From: Cupriavidus lacunae
GTDB lineage: Bacteria; Pseudomonadota; Gammaproteobacteria; Burkholderiales; Burkholderiaceae
DNA length: 64,000 nt
NCBI RefSeq assembly: GCF_003353055.1
Contig: NZ_QKWJ01000006.1
Coordinates: 124,001-188,000, forward strand
Direction: 5' to 3'
Numbering within the stretch: the stretch's first letter is position 1; every line of letters begins with the position of its first letter. The position numbers and the translations under genes are program-made. Shown one piece after another: positions 51,425 through 60,297 of this stretch. The notes beneath the pieces were generated by a model. That model saw nothing but the letters and a program-made list of their open reading frames with translations. It was not told the DNA's origin and ran no database searches.

Positions 51425-51748
51425 TCAGGCCCCGTGCGGCAACTCGTCGGTGGCCTGCTGACCGGCGTGCAGGCGGCGATAGAGCTCGTCGATGCGCTGG
51501 CGGCTGGCCTGCAATTCTTCGCGGCCGCGCTCGGTCAGCAGGTAGACCCGGCCGATGCCATCGCGCAGCACGCTTTCCATGTAGCCTTCCATTTGCAGCG
51601 CGCGCAGCAACGGGCGCACCGTGCCGATATCAACCTGGAAGCCGTATTCCAGCAGCATGTCGGCAAGCATGGCCACCGTAGCCGGCACTTCGAGGGCGAA
51701 TTGCAGGACGTAGACGCGGGCCAGCAGGCCCAGGAACTGTCGTTTCAT
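51425..51748 (-). CDS. PadR-like helix-turn-helix regulator
   Basis: A 107-aa protein with a winged-helix layout of PadR type: residues about 5-80 include AMLADMLLEYGFQVDIGTVRPLLRALQMEGYME and the wing DGIGRVYLLTERGREEL, followed by a C-terminal dimerisation helix (ASRQRIDELYRRLHAG). The start at 51748 (MKRQFLGLLARVYVL) is chosen because the domain begins there; the upstream frame is unlike any protein. PadR proteins repress stress or efflux genes in response to small molecules. The target is unknown; the nearest candidates are the divergent DMT exporter and the phosphonate-type transporter. Confidence 0.7.
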   Translation of the reverse strand: MKRQFLGLLARVYVLQFALEVPATVAMLADMLLEYGFQVDIGTVRPLLRALQMEGYMESVLRDGIGRVYLLTERGREELQASRQRIDELYRRLHAGQQATDELPHGA

Positions 51749-52274
51749 GTGGACTGGCAACGCGGCAGGGGCCGCGCCGGTTGACGCAGGCAGCCGTCCG
51801 GAGCCTGGTTTGCAGGCGTTGTGACGCCGGCAGCGCGGCAATTGGGAGCCATGCCATGCCGATACGCCGGACAAGCCGCATTTTCCCCATTCAGAAAAAA
51901 AGAAGCCGCCAGGAGCCCTGGCGGCTTGTCGGGAATGCGTCGGAGGGGTCAATTAACTCTGGCGCAGACCAGAGTTTAATTTAATCGAATGCGGCTTGTC
52001 ACGCGTCGGTAACAACGCCCCCTCCAGCGTAGGGTGATGATGAAAGCCTTTGGTAAGGAAAGTGACGAGTTGGTGCGACATTGTGCGGAGAGCGGCGCTC
52101 AAAATTGTCGTAGATCAGTCAACGTCACTTAAATTTCAAGCAGCAGACGGGTCGCCATTAGCAGCGACGGCGAGGCACAGGTCCGAATCTGGCTTGCGGT
52201 ACGCGCTGCGCAGGCGTCAAATCGCTGCAACCCTCAACCCGCGCCGGCTTGCCCGGCGACTCCCGGTTGCCCTG
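51749..52274. other. Gene-free region with two hairpins
   Basis: 526 nt between the PadR-like gene and the DMT exporter, with AT-richer parts (51940-51990 and 52090-52145). It contains the minus-strand terminator at 51894-51927 and a second hairpin AACTCTGG / CCAGAGTT near 51955-51976. The plus-strand frame that runs into the DMT gene is not protein-like before 52275. An unrecognised small RNA is possible. Confidence 0.45.
51894..51927 (-). terminator. Minus-strand rho-independent terminator without a known gene
   Basis: Perfect 11-bp stem AAGCCGCCAGG / CCTGGCGGCTT with a 3-nt loop; on the minus strand it is followed by TTCTTTTTTTCTG-like sequence. No minus-strand gene is recognised to its right. 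Confidence 0.75.
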
Positions 52275-53198
52275 ATGAAACCCGCCGATCTTGCCCGCTT
52301 GCTCGCCCTGGCCGCCATCTGGGGCGCCAGCTTCCTGTTTATCCGCATCGGCGCGCCGGTGCTGGGGCCATTGCCGACCGCCTTCGTACGGGTGCTGATC
52401 GGCGCGCTCACGCTTGCCGCATGCCTGCCGCTGCTGAGGCTGCGCTGGGACATGCAGGGCAAATGGCCGGCCGTGCTGGCGCTGGGCGTGGTCAATTCCG
52501 GCATCCCGTTCGTGATGTATTCGGTGGCAGCGCTGTGGCTACCAGCCGGCTACTCCGCCGTATTCAATGCCATGACGCCGCTGATGGGCGTGCTGATCGG
52601 CGCGCTGGCGTTCTCGGAGCGGCTCACGCGCGCCAAGGCCCTGGGCGTGATGCTTGGCGTGGCGGGGGTCGCGGTGCTGACCCGCACCGGGCCGGTGGCC
52701 TTCTCGACCGAGGTGCTGCTGGGCGCGCTGGCCTGCCTGGTGGCCACCGCCTGCTACGGCCTGGCCGGTTTCCTCGCACGGCGCTGGATCACGCAGCGCG
52801 GCGGCCTCGACAGCCGGCTGGTCGCCGCCGGCAGCATGGTCGGCGCCACCGTGTTCCTGCTGCCTTTCTGCCTCGCCGCGCTGTGGCGCCACAACACGCT
52901 GCCCGCTGCCGGCGTCGGCGTCTGGGCCGCCATGCTGGGGCTGGGCGTGCTGTGCACGGCGCTGGCCTACATCCTGTATTACCGCCTGATCGCCGAGCTC
53001 GGCCCGGTGCGCTCGCTGACCGTGACTTTCCTGATCCCGCCGTTCGGGATCGTCTGGGGCGCGATGTTCCTGGGCGAGGCATTGTCGTGGGCCCACGCCG
53101 CGGGTGGGGCGCTGATCGGGGTGGCGGTGTGGCTGGTGTTGCGGCCTGTGGCGGGGGCGCAGACGCCGGCGCAGGGGCGGGCGGTGGCTGGGCGCTGA
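52275..53198 (+). CDS. EamA family (DMT superfamily) transporter
   Basis: A 307-aa inner-membrane protein with 10 predicted helices in two EamA halves, the second starting near residue 150. The N-terminus LARLLALAAIWGASFLFIRIGAPVLGP and the NSGIPFVMYSVAALWLPAGYSAVFNAMTPLMGVL region are typical of the family, as are GEALSWAHAAGGALIGVAVWLVLR at the end. The ATG at 52275 is chosen because hydrophobic segments begin there. EamA proteins export amino acids, metabolites or drugs; the substrate is not predictable. Confidence 0.87.
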   Translation: MKPADLARLLALAAIWGASFLFIRIGAPVLGPLPTAFVRVLIGALTLAACLPLLRLRWDMQGKWPAVLALGVVNSGIPFVMYSVAALWLPAGYSAVFNAMTPLMGVLIGALAFSERLTRAKALGVMLGVAGVAVLTRTGPVAFSTEVLLGALACLVATACYGLAGFLARRWITQRGGLDSRLVAAGSMVGATVFLLPFCLAALWRHNTLPAAGVGVWAAMLGLGVLCTALAYILYYRLIAELGPVRSLTVTFLIPPFGIVWGAMFLGEALSWAHAAGGALIGVAVWLVLRPVAGAQTPAQGRAVAGR

Positions 53199-53271
53199 GG
53201 TCGGCATCACTGGCGCGCAACTCGATATCTGATCAGGGATTCTGTCCTGGATGCACGCCGCGGGCCCAAAT

Positions 53272-53529
53272 CTATGCCGCCGTGCCCGCCTCCACGTTGT
53301 ACTGTTCCCGCACCATCATCACCACGTGGCGTGCCTGGCGCAGGTGACGCACGGCATCGGCTTCGCTGCGTTCGGGGAAATCGACTTCGGCGCTCCAGTT
53401 GCAGCCGGTGTGGTCGGGCCGGTGCACGCACACTGCGCGCAGCTGGCAGTCGTGGCAGCCGGGCTCCTGCCGCAGGCACAGGTTGATCAGGCGTTTCAGT
53501 TCAGATAGCGGTTTGTTCAGGCGCTCCAT
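53272..53529 (-). CDS. Small Cys-rich protein overlapping fur
   Basis: An 85-aa protein with five Cys in the central part ([20 protein letters not shown], then HTGCNW), a spacing suggestive of a metal or Fe-S site. The second half is helical ([24 protein letters not shown]). Its start at 53529 lies inside the last codons of fur, a 29-nt overlap in another frame, so it is probably translated by coupling with fur. No family was recognised; linkage to Fur suggests a role in iron or redox metabolism. An in-frame ATG at 53601 would deepen the overlap and is less likely. Confidence 0.6.
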   Translation of the reverse strand: MERLNKPLSELKRLINLCLRQEPGCHDCQLRAVCVHRPDHTGCNWSAEVDFPERSEADAVRHLRQARHVVMMVREQYNVEAGTAA

Positions 53530-53968
53530 GGATGGCTCCGTCAGGTGCGCGGCATTCGGGGCAGACGCCATATAGCACCAGCATGTGTTCGCGCAACACA
53601 AAGGCGTTGTCGGCGGCCACCTGGCGCTGGCGCTGCTCGATGCTTTCGTCGCGGAACTCCTCCACGCGGCCGCAGGCGACGCAGATCAGGTGGTCATGGT
53701 GGCCACCCTCGTTGAGTTCGAATACGGCGTGGTCGGACTCGAAGCTGTGCCGCAGCAGAATGTCGGCCTGCACTAGCTGGTTGAGCACGCGGTACACCGT
53801 GGACAGCCCTGCGTCCTCGTCCTGCGTCAGCAGGATGCGGTAGACGTCTTCCGCGCTGAGGTGACGCCGGGCGCTGGTGCGGAACACTTCAAGGATGCGC
53901 ATCCGCGGCGACGTGGCCTTCAGGCCGGCGCGCTTGAGATGGATCGGGTTTGTGCTCTCGGATGACAT
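53501..53968 (-). CDS. fur: Fur family transcriptional regulator
   Basis: A 155-aa ferric uptake regulator. N-terminal winged helix with [19 protein letters not shown] and [30 protein letters not shown]; metal site [16 protein letters not shown] (with the CxxC) and a second CPEC near the C-terminus. The start at 53968 matches family alignment; an ATG at 53986 adds six residues. With iron it represses uptake genes such as the feo operon. A promoter with a Fur box is 430 nt upstream, suggesting autoregulation. Cupriavidus often has several Fur paralogues, so this may not be the only one. Confidence 0.88.
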   Translation of the reverse strand: MSSESTNPIHLKRAGLKATSPRMRILEVFRTSARRHLSAEDVYRILLTQDEDAGLSTVYRVLNQLVQADILLRHSFESDHAVFELNEGGHHDHLICVACGRVEEFRDESIEQRQRQVAADNAFVLREHMLVLYGVCPECRAPDGAIHGAPEQTAI

Positions 53969-54179
53969 GGCGGATGGCATTGGCATGCTGCGGCTGGTGC
54001 CCCGCAGCCAGGGCGGCGCCCGGCCTGGCGCCGCATGCGGGCGGCGTCAGTGGCCTGGCGGAATTTCAGGCGGGAAGCACCAGGGCCGCATGAGCGCTGG
54101 CGCCCGCGTCCCTGGTGGCGCGCCGTGCCTGCACGACGCGCGGAATAAAAAGGTGGCCTGGCTTGTCGCCGGAAGACGC

Positions 54180-54214
54180 GATCGGGAAAGCGGGGTCTGG
54201 TTGCTTTCCCGATC
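54180..54214 (-). other. 12-bp perfect inverted repeat upstream of fur
   Basis: GATCGGGAAAGC / GCTTTCCCGATC with an 11-nt loop; pairing can continue with CGGAA / TTCCG after a bulge. No direct U-run, but T5 follows about 25 nt later on the minus strand. Confidence 0.6.
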
Positions 54215-54411
54215 TTCCGAAGACTGGCTACTGCCAAACGCTCCGCGTGACGGAGCGGTCCCCACAAAAGTCGGTGTCGAAGGCCGCTGCTGCGGCATCC
54301 GGAAATCTGTTGTCCCTGCCAGCGTTGGTCGCCGCCGCGTGTCGCGGTAGCGCCGGCCTGGCCGGTCTGCCTGTCGGCCGGGCGGTGCGTTGTGCGTCAG
54401 GCAGTGATCGG

Positions 54412-54440
54412 ATAGTAAATGGGAATCGATCTCATTACAA
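54412..54440 (-). promoter_or_regulatory. Fur-box promoter directed toward fur
   Basis: On the minus strand: -35 TTGTAA, 17-bp spacer, -10 TACTAT. The palindrome AATGGGAATCGATCTCATT (54418-54436, plus-strand reading) covers the spacer and shares 15 of 19 positions with the feo Fur box at 18547. Confidence 0.65.
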
Positions 54441-54559
54441 GATAAATTTTGTGGACCGCTCGATTATTTTCGAGGACCGGGCGCGGCAGCCACTGGCTCG
54501 ACGCGCACAACGCGCTGGCGTGCTGGCACTGGCGCGTCGCCTCGTGGTGGGCCTGCAGT

Positions 54560-57500
54560 TCAAGTCGGCGCATTGGCACCACGCAGGGCATCCAGCAGCG
54601 CCTGCGGCGGGTAGGGCTTGCGCAGCACCGTGACGCCGCCAAGCGCGCTGCACTGCGCCGGCGTCAGCGCCAGTTCGTAGCCGGTGGCGAACACCACACG
54701 CAGCCCCGGATGGCGCTTGCGCGCCGCCAGCGCCAGGTCGATACCGGAGTCGCCGGCCAGTGCCACGTCGGTCAGCAGCACATCGACCGCATGGCCGGCC
54801 AGCAAGGCCAGCGCCTCGGTCTCGCCCTCCGCTTCCAGCGCCTGGACGCCGCATGCGCGCAGCAACTCCGCCGTGCCGGCACGCACCAGCGCATCGTCGT
54901 CGACGCACAGCACGCGCACGCCGCCGGCAAGGGGCGCCTGAACGGCTGGCGCCGCGCCGGTGGCCATCGCCGCATGCTGGCCGCGGTTGGCCAGAACGTT
55001 CCGCACCTTGCGTGCCAGCGCTTCGTGCGTATAGGGCTTGCTGAGCAGTTCGATGCCGGCATCGAGCCGCCCGCCATGAACGATGACGCTATCGGTATAG
55101 CCGGAAGTAAACAGCACGCCGATGCCCGGCTGCCGCTCACGCACCCTGCGGGCAAGTTCCGTGCTGCGCAGCCGGCCGGGCATCACCACATCGCTGAACA
55201 ACAGATCCACCGGCACGCCGCGTTCGACAATCGCCAGCGCGCCTTGCGCGTCGCGCGCGCGCAGCACATGGTAGCCCAGGCTGCCCAGCATCTCGACCAC
55301 CGTGGCGCGCACGTCCTCGTCGTCTTCCACCACCAGCACGGTCTCGGTGCCGCCGCGCGGCGGGTTCGCGTCGAATTCAATATCCGGGTCCTCTTCCTGC
55401 CGCACGCGCGGCAGGTACAGCGTGACCGTGGTGCCGCGGCCGCGCTTGCTGAGGATCTTCACGTGTCCGTCCGACTGACGAATGAATCCATACACCATGC
55501 TCAGGCCCAGGCCGGTGCCCTGGCCCTCGGGCTTGGTGGTGAAGAAGGGCTCGAAGACATGCTCCTGCACCTCGGGCGGCATGCCCACGCCGGTATCGGT
55601 GACAGCCAGCACCACGTATTGCATCGGGGTGGCCGCCGCCGGGTCATCCGGCGCTTCGCCGGGTGACGCGTTACGGGCCTCGATCGTGAGCCGCCCGTGT
55701 CCGTGCATGGCATCGCGGGCGTTGATCGCCAGGTTCAGCAGCGCGTTCTCCACCTGGAACGGATCGACCAGCGTATTCCACAGGCCCTGAGCCACCACGG
55801 TTTCAATCTCGATGCCATCGCCCAGCGCCCGGCGCAGCATGTCGTCCAGCATGCGCACCAGCCGGCCCAGGTTCACCACCTTGGGCGCCAGCGGCTGGCG
55901 CCGCCCGAAGGCCAGCAACTGCGACGCCAGCTTGGCGCCGCGCGCGACGCCGGCCAGCGCATTGCGCAGGCGCAGCTCGGCGCGAGCATCGCCGGCCAGG
56001 TCCCGCGCCAGCAGCTGCAGGTTGCCGCCGATCACCTGCAACAGGTTGTTGAAGTCATGCGCCACGCCACCGGTCAGGTTGCCGATAGCCTCCATCTTCT
56101 GCGCCGTGCGCAGGGCTTCGTCGGCATGGCGCAGGGCGGCCTGGGCTTCGCGGTCACCAGTCACGTCGCGGCCAACACCGTGGATATGGCCGTTGGCCGG
56201 ATCCACCGACAGCGTCCAGGCCAGCCAGCGCAGCGCGCCGTCGGCGCGTGGCTGGCGGCATTCAAAGCGCACCGGCATGCCGTCGTGGCGCAGTGCGGCC
56301 AGTTGCGCGGTGGCGTACGCCACATCGTCCGGGTAGATGAACGACAGGTACGGGCGGCTCAGCACGTCCTGCGGCGCATGGCCTAGCGTGCGCGTCCAAG
56401 CCGGACTCACGCGTTGCAGGCTGCCATCGAAGCCCGCCACCGTCAGCAGGTCTTCGCTCAGTTCCCACAAGCGGTCGTGGTCCGCCACGGCTTGTGTGAC
56501 ACGGCGCTCCAGCGTGGCGTTGAGTTCCTGCAGGCGGTGCTCGGTGGCCCGGCGCAACTCGGACAGGCGCAGGTTGCTGGCCACGCGCGCCAGAAGTTCG
56601 CGCGCGGAGAAGGGCTTGACCAGGTAGTCGTCGGCGCCGCAGCCAAGACCGCTCACACGCGCCTCCTCGCCGGCGCGCGCGGACAGCAGCAATACCGGCG
56701 TGTCGCTCAGCGCGGCGTCGGCGCGCAGCGCACGCAGCAGGCCAAAGCCGTCCAGGCGCGGCATCATCACGTCGGAGACGATCAGCGCCGGCGGCTGCGC
56801 GCGCGCCAGCGCAAGCGCCGCCTCGCCGTCAGCGGCCACTTCGACGCGATGGCCCGCGGCGCTCAGCAGGCGCCGCATGTAGTCGCGCAAGTCGTCGTTG
56901 TCATCCACCACCAGCACCATGGCGCCGCTCGACGCCTCAGCCGGCGCCGCGGCGTCTTCCGCTGCCAGCGTCATCGCCGGCGATGCCGTTTGCGCTTCCG
57001 GCCAGCGCAGCGCGGCATCGACATAGGCGCGCGCCTGCATGCTGCTGGACGCGGGCGCGGCCTCCAGGTCGGGCACGTCGGCCACGCTGGCAGGGAGCAT
57101 GACGGTGAAACAGGAGCCTTCGCCTGGCACGCTCTGCACTTCGATCGTGCCGGCGTGCAGCCGCACCAGTTCGTGCACCAGCGCCAAGCCGATGCCGCTG
57201 CCTTCGATGGTGCGCCCCTGTGCGCCTTCCACGCGATGGAAGCGCTCGAAGATGCGCGGCAGTTCCGCCGCACGGATGCCGATGCCGGTATCGCGCACGC
57301 TGAACGCCACGGCGTCGTCGCCGTGCGCGGATACGGCCACGGTGATGGTGCCGGCAAAGGTGAACTTGAAGGCGTTGGAAACCAGGTTCAGTACGATGGT
57401 CTCCCACATGTCGCGGTCCACCGGCACGGCGCGCGCCAGCGGCGGGCACTCGACCCGCAGCGTCATGCCGGCTGCCTCCACGCTGGCGCGGAACAGCGAA

Positions 57501-58855
57501 GCGAGATCGCCGGTGAACGCGGCCAGGTCAGTGGGCTGGCGGTGCATCCTGACACGGCCCGACTCGATCCGCGAAAAATCCAGCAGTGCGTTGACCAGCT
57601 TGAGCAGGCGCAGACCGTTGCGGTGGGCCATCTCCAGCAAGGCGCGGTCTTCGCCGGGATCCGCGCGCCGCACCAGTTCTTCAAGCGGGCCCAGCATCAG
57701 CGTCAGCGGCGTGCGGAACTCATGGCTGATGTTGGAGAAGAAGGTGGTCTTGGCGCGGTCGATCGCGGCCAGTGCCTCGGCGCGTTTGCGCGCTTCTTCG
57801 TACGCCAGCGCGGAGTTCATGGCAGCGCCGATCTGGCCTGCCGCCAGGGTCAGGAAGCTGCGGTAGCGGTCATCGAACAGTCGGAACGGATTCAGGCCCA
57901 CCACCAGCACGCCGCGATGCGACGCGCTGCCGGAGGGCGCTACCTCGATCAACGCCGCGGACGACGGCGGCACGCCCCACGCGCCGCCGGGCAGCGGCGC
58001 CGCGAAGCGCGAGGCCAGGCCGTTGACCAGCCCTGGCCGCTGATGCGCCAGCACATCGGCCACGGGCCAGGGCGACAACGCGTCCAGCGCGATTTCCGGC
58101 GGAGCAGCGGGGTGGGCCGGATCGATGCCGATGGCGCCCGCGCGTTGCAGCGTGCATTCGCCGGGCTCGGCAATGTACAACAGCGCAAACACGATGTCGC
58201 GCGGGTTCGACGACAACGCCGCCATGGCGCGCGCGCACGCTTCGCGCCACGCGCGCGCATCGGTGGCCGACGCCGCCACGTCGCGCAGCACGTTCAGCTG
58301 CCGCTCAGCCAGTACGCGCTCGGTATCGTCGCTGTTGGCGCAGATGATGCCGCCGGTGCCGCCATGGTCATTCGGCACCGGGCTGTAGGAGAAGGTGTAG
58401 TAGGTCTCTTCCGGGTAGCCGTTGCGCTCCATGATCAGGAGCTTCTGCTCGACGAAGGTGCCTTCGGTGCCGGTCATCGCGGTGGCGAGCAGGGGTCCGA
58501 TTTCTGGCCAGATCTCGCGCCAGACCACTGAGGTCGGCTGGCCGAGCGCGCCCGGGTGCTTGCCGCCGATGATGGACTTGTAGGCGTCGTTGTAGAAGAA
58601 ATGCAGCGCGTCGCCCCAGCCGATCCAGATCGGCTGGCGCGAGGTCAGCATGATGCGGATGGCCGTCTTGAGGCTGTGCGGCCAGGCGCGCGGCACGCCA
58701 AGCGGCGTGGCAGCCCAGTCGGACGCGCGGATCAGCGCGCCCATTTCGCCGCCGCCGGCAAGAAAGCCGGGCGCGTCGGCCGGCGGGTCAGGTTCGGCCG
58801 GGGATGCTGGCGGAGTTGGCAAGGGCGTCATGCTGCCGCCGTCCGGTGTCCTCAT
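54560..58855 (-). CDS. Large hybrid sensor histidine kinase with two kinase modules and three receivers
   Basis: A 1431-aa soluble-looking sensor. Order: PAS-like domain (about 55-185), GAF (190-355), HisKA with HEFRTP His378 and HATPase (about 480-590; [22 protein letters not shown]), receiver 1 with Asp695 (SDVMMP), PAS (about 795-905), second HisKA with VAHDFNNLL His933 and HATPase (1035-1150; N-box [25 protein letters not shown]), receiver 2 with Asp1222 (SDVVMP), receiver 3 with Asp1363 (LTDVAL). No transmembrane segment is seen. The start at 58855 follows GGAGACGACC. No response regulator or output gene is adjacent. Signal unknown. Confidence 0.9.
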   Translation of the reverse strand: MRTPDGGSMTPLPTPPASPAEPDPPADAPGFLAGGGEMGALIRASDWAATPLGVPRAWPHSLKTAIRIMLTSRQPIWIGWGDALHFFYNDAYKSIIGGKHPGALGQPTSVVWREIWPEIGPLLATAMTGTEGTFVEQKLLIMERNGYPEETYYTFSYSPVPNDHGGTGGIICANSDDTERVLAERQLNVLRDVAASATDARAWREACARAMAALSSNPRDIVFALLYIAEPGECTLQRAGAIGIDPAHPAAPPEIALDALSPWPVADVLAHQRPGLVNGLASRFAAPLPGGAWGVPPSSAALIEVAPSGSASHRGVLVVGLNPFRLFDDRYRSFLTLAAGQIGAAMNSALAYEEARKRAEALAAIDRAKTTFFSNISHEFRTPLTLMLGPLEELVRRADPGEDRALLEMAHRNGLRLLKLVNALLDFSRIESGRVRMHRQPTDLAAFTGDLASLFRASVEAAGMTLRVECPPLARAVPVDRDMWETIVLNLVSNAFKFTFAGTITVAVSAHGDDAVAFSVRDTGIGIRAAELPRIFERFHRVEGAQGRTIEGSGIGLALVHELVRLHAGTIEVQSVPGEGSCFTVMLPASVADVPDLEAAPASSSMQARAYVDAALRWPEAQTASPAMTLAAEDAAAPAEASSGAMVLVVDDNDDLRDYMRRLLSAAGHRVEVAADGEAALALARAQPPALIVSDVMMPRLDGFGLLRALRADAALSDTPVLLLSARAGEEARVSGLGCGADDYLVKPFSARELLARVASNLRLSELRRATEHRLQELNATLERRVTQAVADHDRLWELSEDLLTVAGFDGSLQRVSPAWTRTLGHAPQDVLSRPYLSFIYPDDVAYATAQLAALRHDGMPVRFECRQPRADGALRWLAWTLSVDPANGHIHGVGRDVTGDREAQAALRHADEALRTAQKMEAIGNLTGGVAHDFNNLLQVIGGNLQLLARDLAGDARAELRLRNALAGVARGAKLASQLLAFGRRQPLAPKVVNLGRLVRMLDDMLRRALGDGIEIETVVAQGLWNTLVDPFQVENALLNLAINARDAMHGHGRLTIEARNASPGEAPDDPAAATPMQYVVLAVTDTGVGMPPEVQEHVFEPFFTTKPEGQGTGLGLSMVYGFIRQSDGHVKILSKRGRGTTVTLYLPRVRQEEDPDIEFDANPPRGGTETVLVVEDDEDVRATVVEMLGSLGYHVLRARDAQGALAIVERGVPVDLLFSDVVMPGRLRSTELARRVRERQPGIGVLFTSGYTDSVIVHGGRLDAGIELLSKPYTHEALARKVRNVLANRGQHAAMATGAAPAVQAPLAGGVRVLCVDDDALVRAGTAELLRACGVQALEAEGETEALALLAGHAVDVLLTDVALAGDSGIDLALAARKRHPGLRVVFATGYELALTPAQCSALGGVTVLRKPYPPQALLDALRGANAPT

Positions 58856-59009
58856 GGTCGTCTCCCGGGCAGCGCCGGCCTGGCGCCGGCCGCTGCGTCT
58901 CGCACGACTTTGCCTGGCGTGGCCTGGCCTTGCCGCGCAATGCAAGCAGGCCGCGAGCGCGCCCGGCCTGGCGCACTCGCGGCCCCTTCCGGCAAACCGC
59001 CGCAAAAGC

Positions 59010-59435
59010 TTACAGCGGCGGAGAGATCCAGTACGGGTCGCGCCCGTAATACTCGTGCAGCGACCTGCCCCACTGCGGGTCGGCCATGGTGGGCCAGCTG
59101 TCCTTGTTGAAGCCGGGCGCGGACTTGATCCGGTCCGCGGTCACGGCGATCCGGAAGCACTTCTCGTCGGTGTCCATGACCAGCGCATTCCACGGGATGG
59201 CGTGCAGTGTATCGCCCATGCCGAGGAAGCCGCCACTGGTCAGCACCGCATAAGCGATGCGGCCGTGCGGCACGTCCAGCATGATCTCGGAGATCTTGCC
59301 GACATGCTCGCCATCGGACGAATATGTCTTGGTGCCATCCAGGCTGGATGCCGCCATCACTTCCGGGCCCGGGCCTTCGCCCACGCCGGAACCGACGATG
59401 GCCGCGCCTTCACTGCTGGGGGGGTGGTTTTGCAT
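59010..59435 (-). CDS. PRC-barrel domain protein
   Basis: A 141-aa protein with a PRC-barrel fold at residues about 30-105: MAASSLDGTKTYSSDGEHVGKISEIMLDVPHGRIAYAVL and GDTLHAIPWNALVMDTDEKCFRI (continuous; shown in parts). The N-terminus is a short flexible Gly-rich stretch; the C-terminal HEYYGRDPYWISPPL is often conserved in stress-linked PRC proteins. The start at 59435 follows AAGGAGCACAGC. The function is not established; homologues are linked to stress and storage conditions. Lies between the hybrid kinase and the porin remnant, on the same strand. Confidence 0.8.
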   Translation of the reverse strand: MQNHPPSSEGAAIVGSGVGEGPGPEVMAASSLDGTKTYSSDGEHVGKISEIMLDVPHGRIAYAVLTSGGFLGMGDTLHAIPWNALVMDTDEKCFRIAVTADRIKSAPGFNKDSWPTMADPQWGRSLHEYYGRDPYWISPPL

Positions 59436-59524
59436 GCTGTGCTCCTTGTCGCAAGACGGTGGAATGCATGGCATGCGCAATGACCATGCCTGCGCTGTTT
59501 GTGGCGCGGGGGCGCACGGGGTTG

Positions 59525-59839
59525 TCATTGCGGGAAGGCTGCGCTGGTAATTCCTTCGCGGGGCTTGCAAAAACAACGCGTCAGCGCAGGCGCTACGGCG
59601 TGGTTGCCGCCGCCAAGGTCTTCATCGCCCTTCAGGCCGAAGCGGCTGCCGACCATGCCGCCCGAGACCAGCGCGGCCTGGTCGTTGTGTTGGCCATCCA
59701 GGTTGGAGGTGTAGCGCACGGCGGAGCTGACGATACCGTATACGGTCACGCCTGGCTCGGCGTGGGCGTTGGTGCCGGTGAGGGCTGCGACGGGCAAAAG
59801 CCCGGCCGCCAGCAGCCAGTGGCAGGCTGTCTTGTTCGT
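59525..59839 (-). pseudogene. Porin gene remnant, start codon lost and truncated
   Basis: Reads as the N-terminus of a Burkholderiales general porin: signal peptide-like NKTACHWLLAAGLLPVAALT ending NAHA, then EPGVTVYGIVSSAVRYTSNL and a GSRFGLKGDEDLGGG block, the normal first beta-strands. The expected ATG, after GGAGGAAATCC, is ACG (59837-59839). Similarity stops near 59594 after about 82 codons, followed by unrelated codons to the stop at 59525. A normal porin has about 350-400 residues, so roughly 80% is gone. Confidence 0.8.
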
Positions 59840-60297
59840 GGATTTCCTCCGGAAGTCCGACCCGCACCGGTGCTTGCGGCGCGCCGGCGCGGATCCGTCA
59901 GGCCGATGGCCTGCGGGTTCCAGTCCCGCGCGGGGCACGCGGGTCGTCATCGCAGCGGATGCGCGGGGCCCGGGCGAAGGTCGAAGCGGGCGGCGATGCC
60001 TGGTTGGCGGCGAATGCCGGCAGTACTGCCGGGCAAGCCTTGAGCAGCGCCGGTTGCCGGCGCCACGGGAGCGGCCCGAGGGCCATTGAGCGGGTTCGCC
60101 GGCGCCCACTTCGGGAAGTGTATCGGCCAGGGCCGACATGACTTGGAAGGCATGTTCCGGGTCGTCCCCGGTGCGGCGAACAGGCGGTAGTTTACCTGCA
60201 TTGCGCCAACGCCCCGGAAAAGTGCGCCATCAAGCGCAGCGAGGTAGGGCGGCAAAGACGCTGGACATGAGCCCGGCCGCGGGCGCGAATGGCGCGA
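59840..60297. other. Gene-free region between porin remnant and LysR gene
   Basis: 458 nt. Frames on both strands lack protein character. A GCGGG-TTCCAGT-CCCGC hairpin near 59912 resembles a tRNA T-arm but has no matching acceptor stem. Nothing else was recognised. Confidence 0.4.

Larger units (their letters stand above)
53969..54559. other. Long leader/intergenic region upstream of fur
   Basis: 591 nt without a supported gene. It contains a Fur-controlled promoter (54412-54440), a perfect 12-bp inverted repeat (54180-54214) and an A/T patch near 54146-54152 that reads as CCTTTTTATT on the minus strand. It may be a long fur 5' leader or hold a small RNA. Confidence 0.5.

Noticed and set aside
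51050..52274. Search for insertion sequence ends or phage genes around the AT-rich stretch
   Set aside because: No terminal inverted repeats, transposase or integrase motifs were found.
56414..58531. 705-codon plus-strand open frame opposite the hybrid kinase
   Set aside because: Antisense shadow; the kinase motifs on the minus strand are complete.
59905..59945. T-arm-like hairpin GCGGG-TTCCAGT-CCCGC
   Set aside because: Position 57 of the loop is C instead of a purine, and no acceptor, D or anticodon arm could be matched upstream. Not a tRNA.
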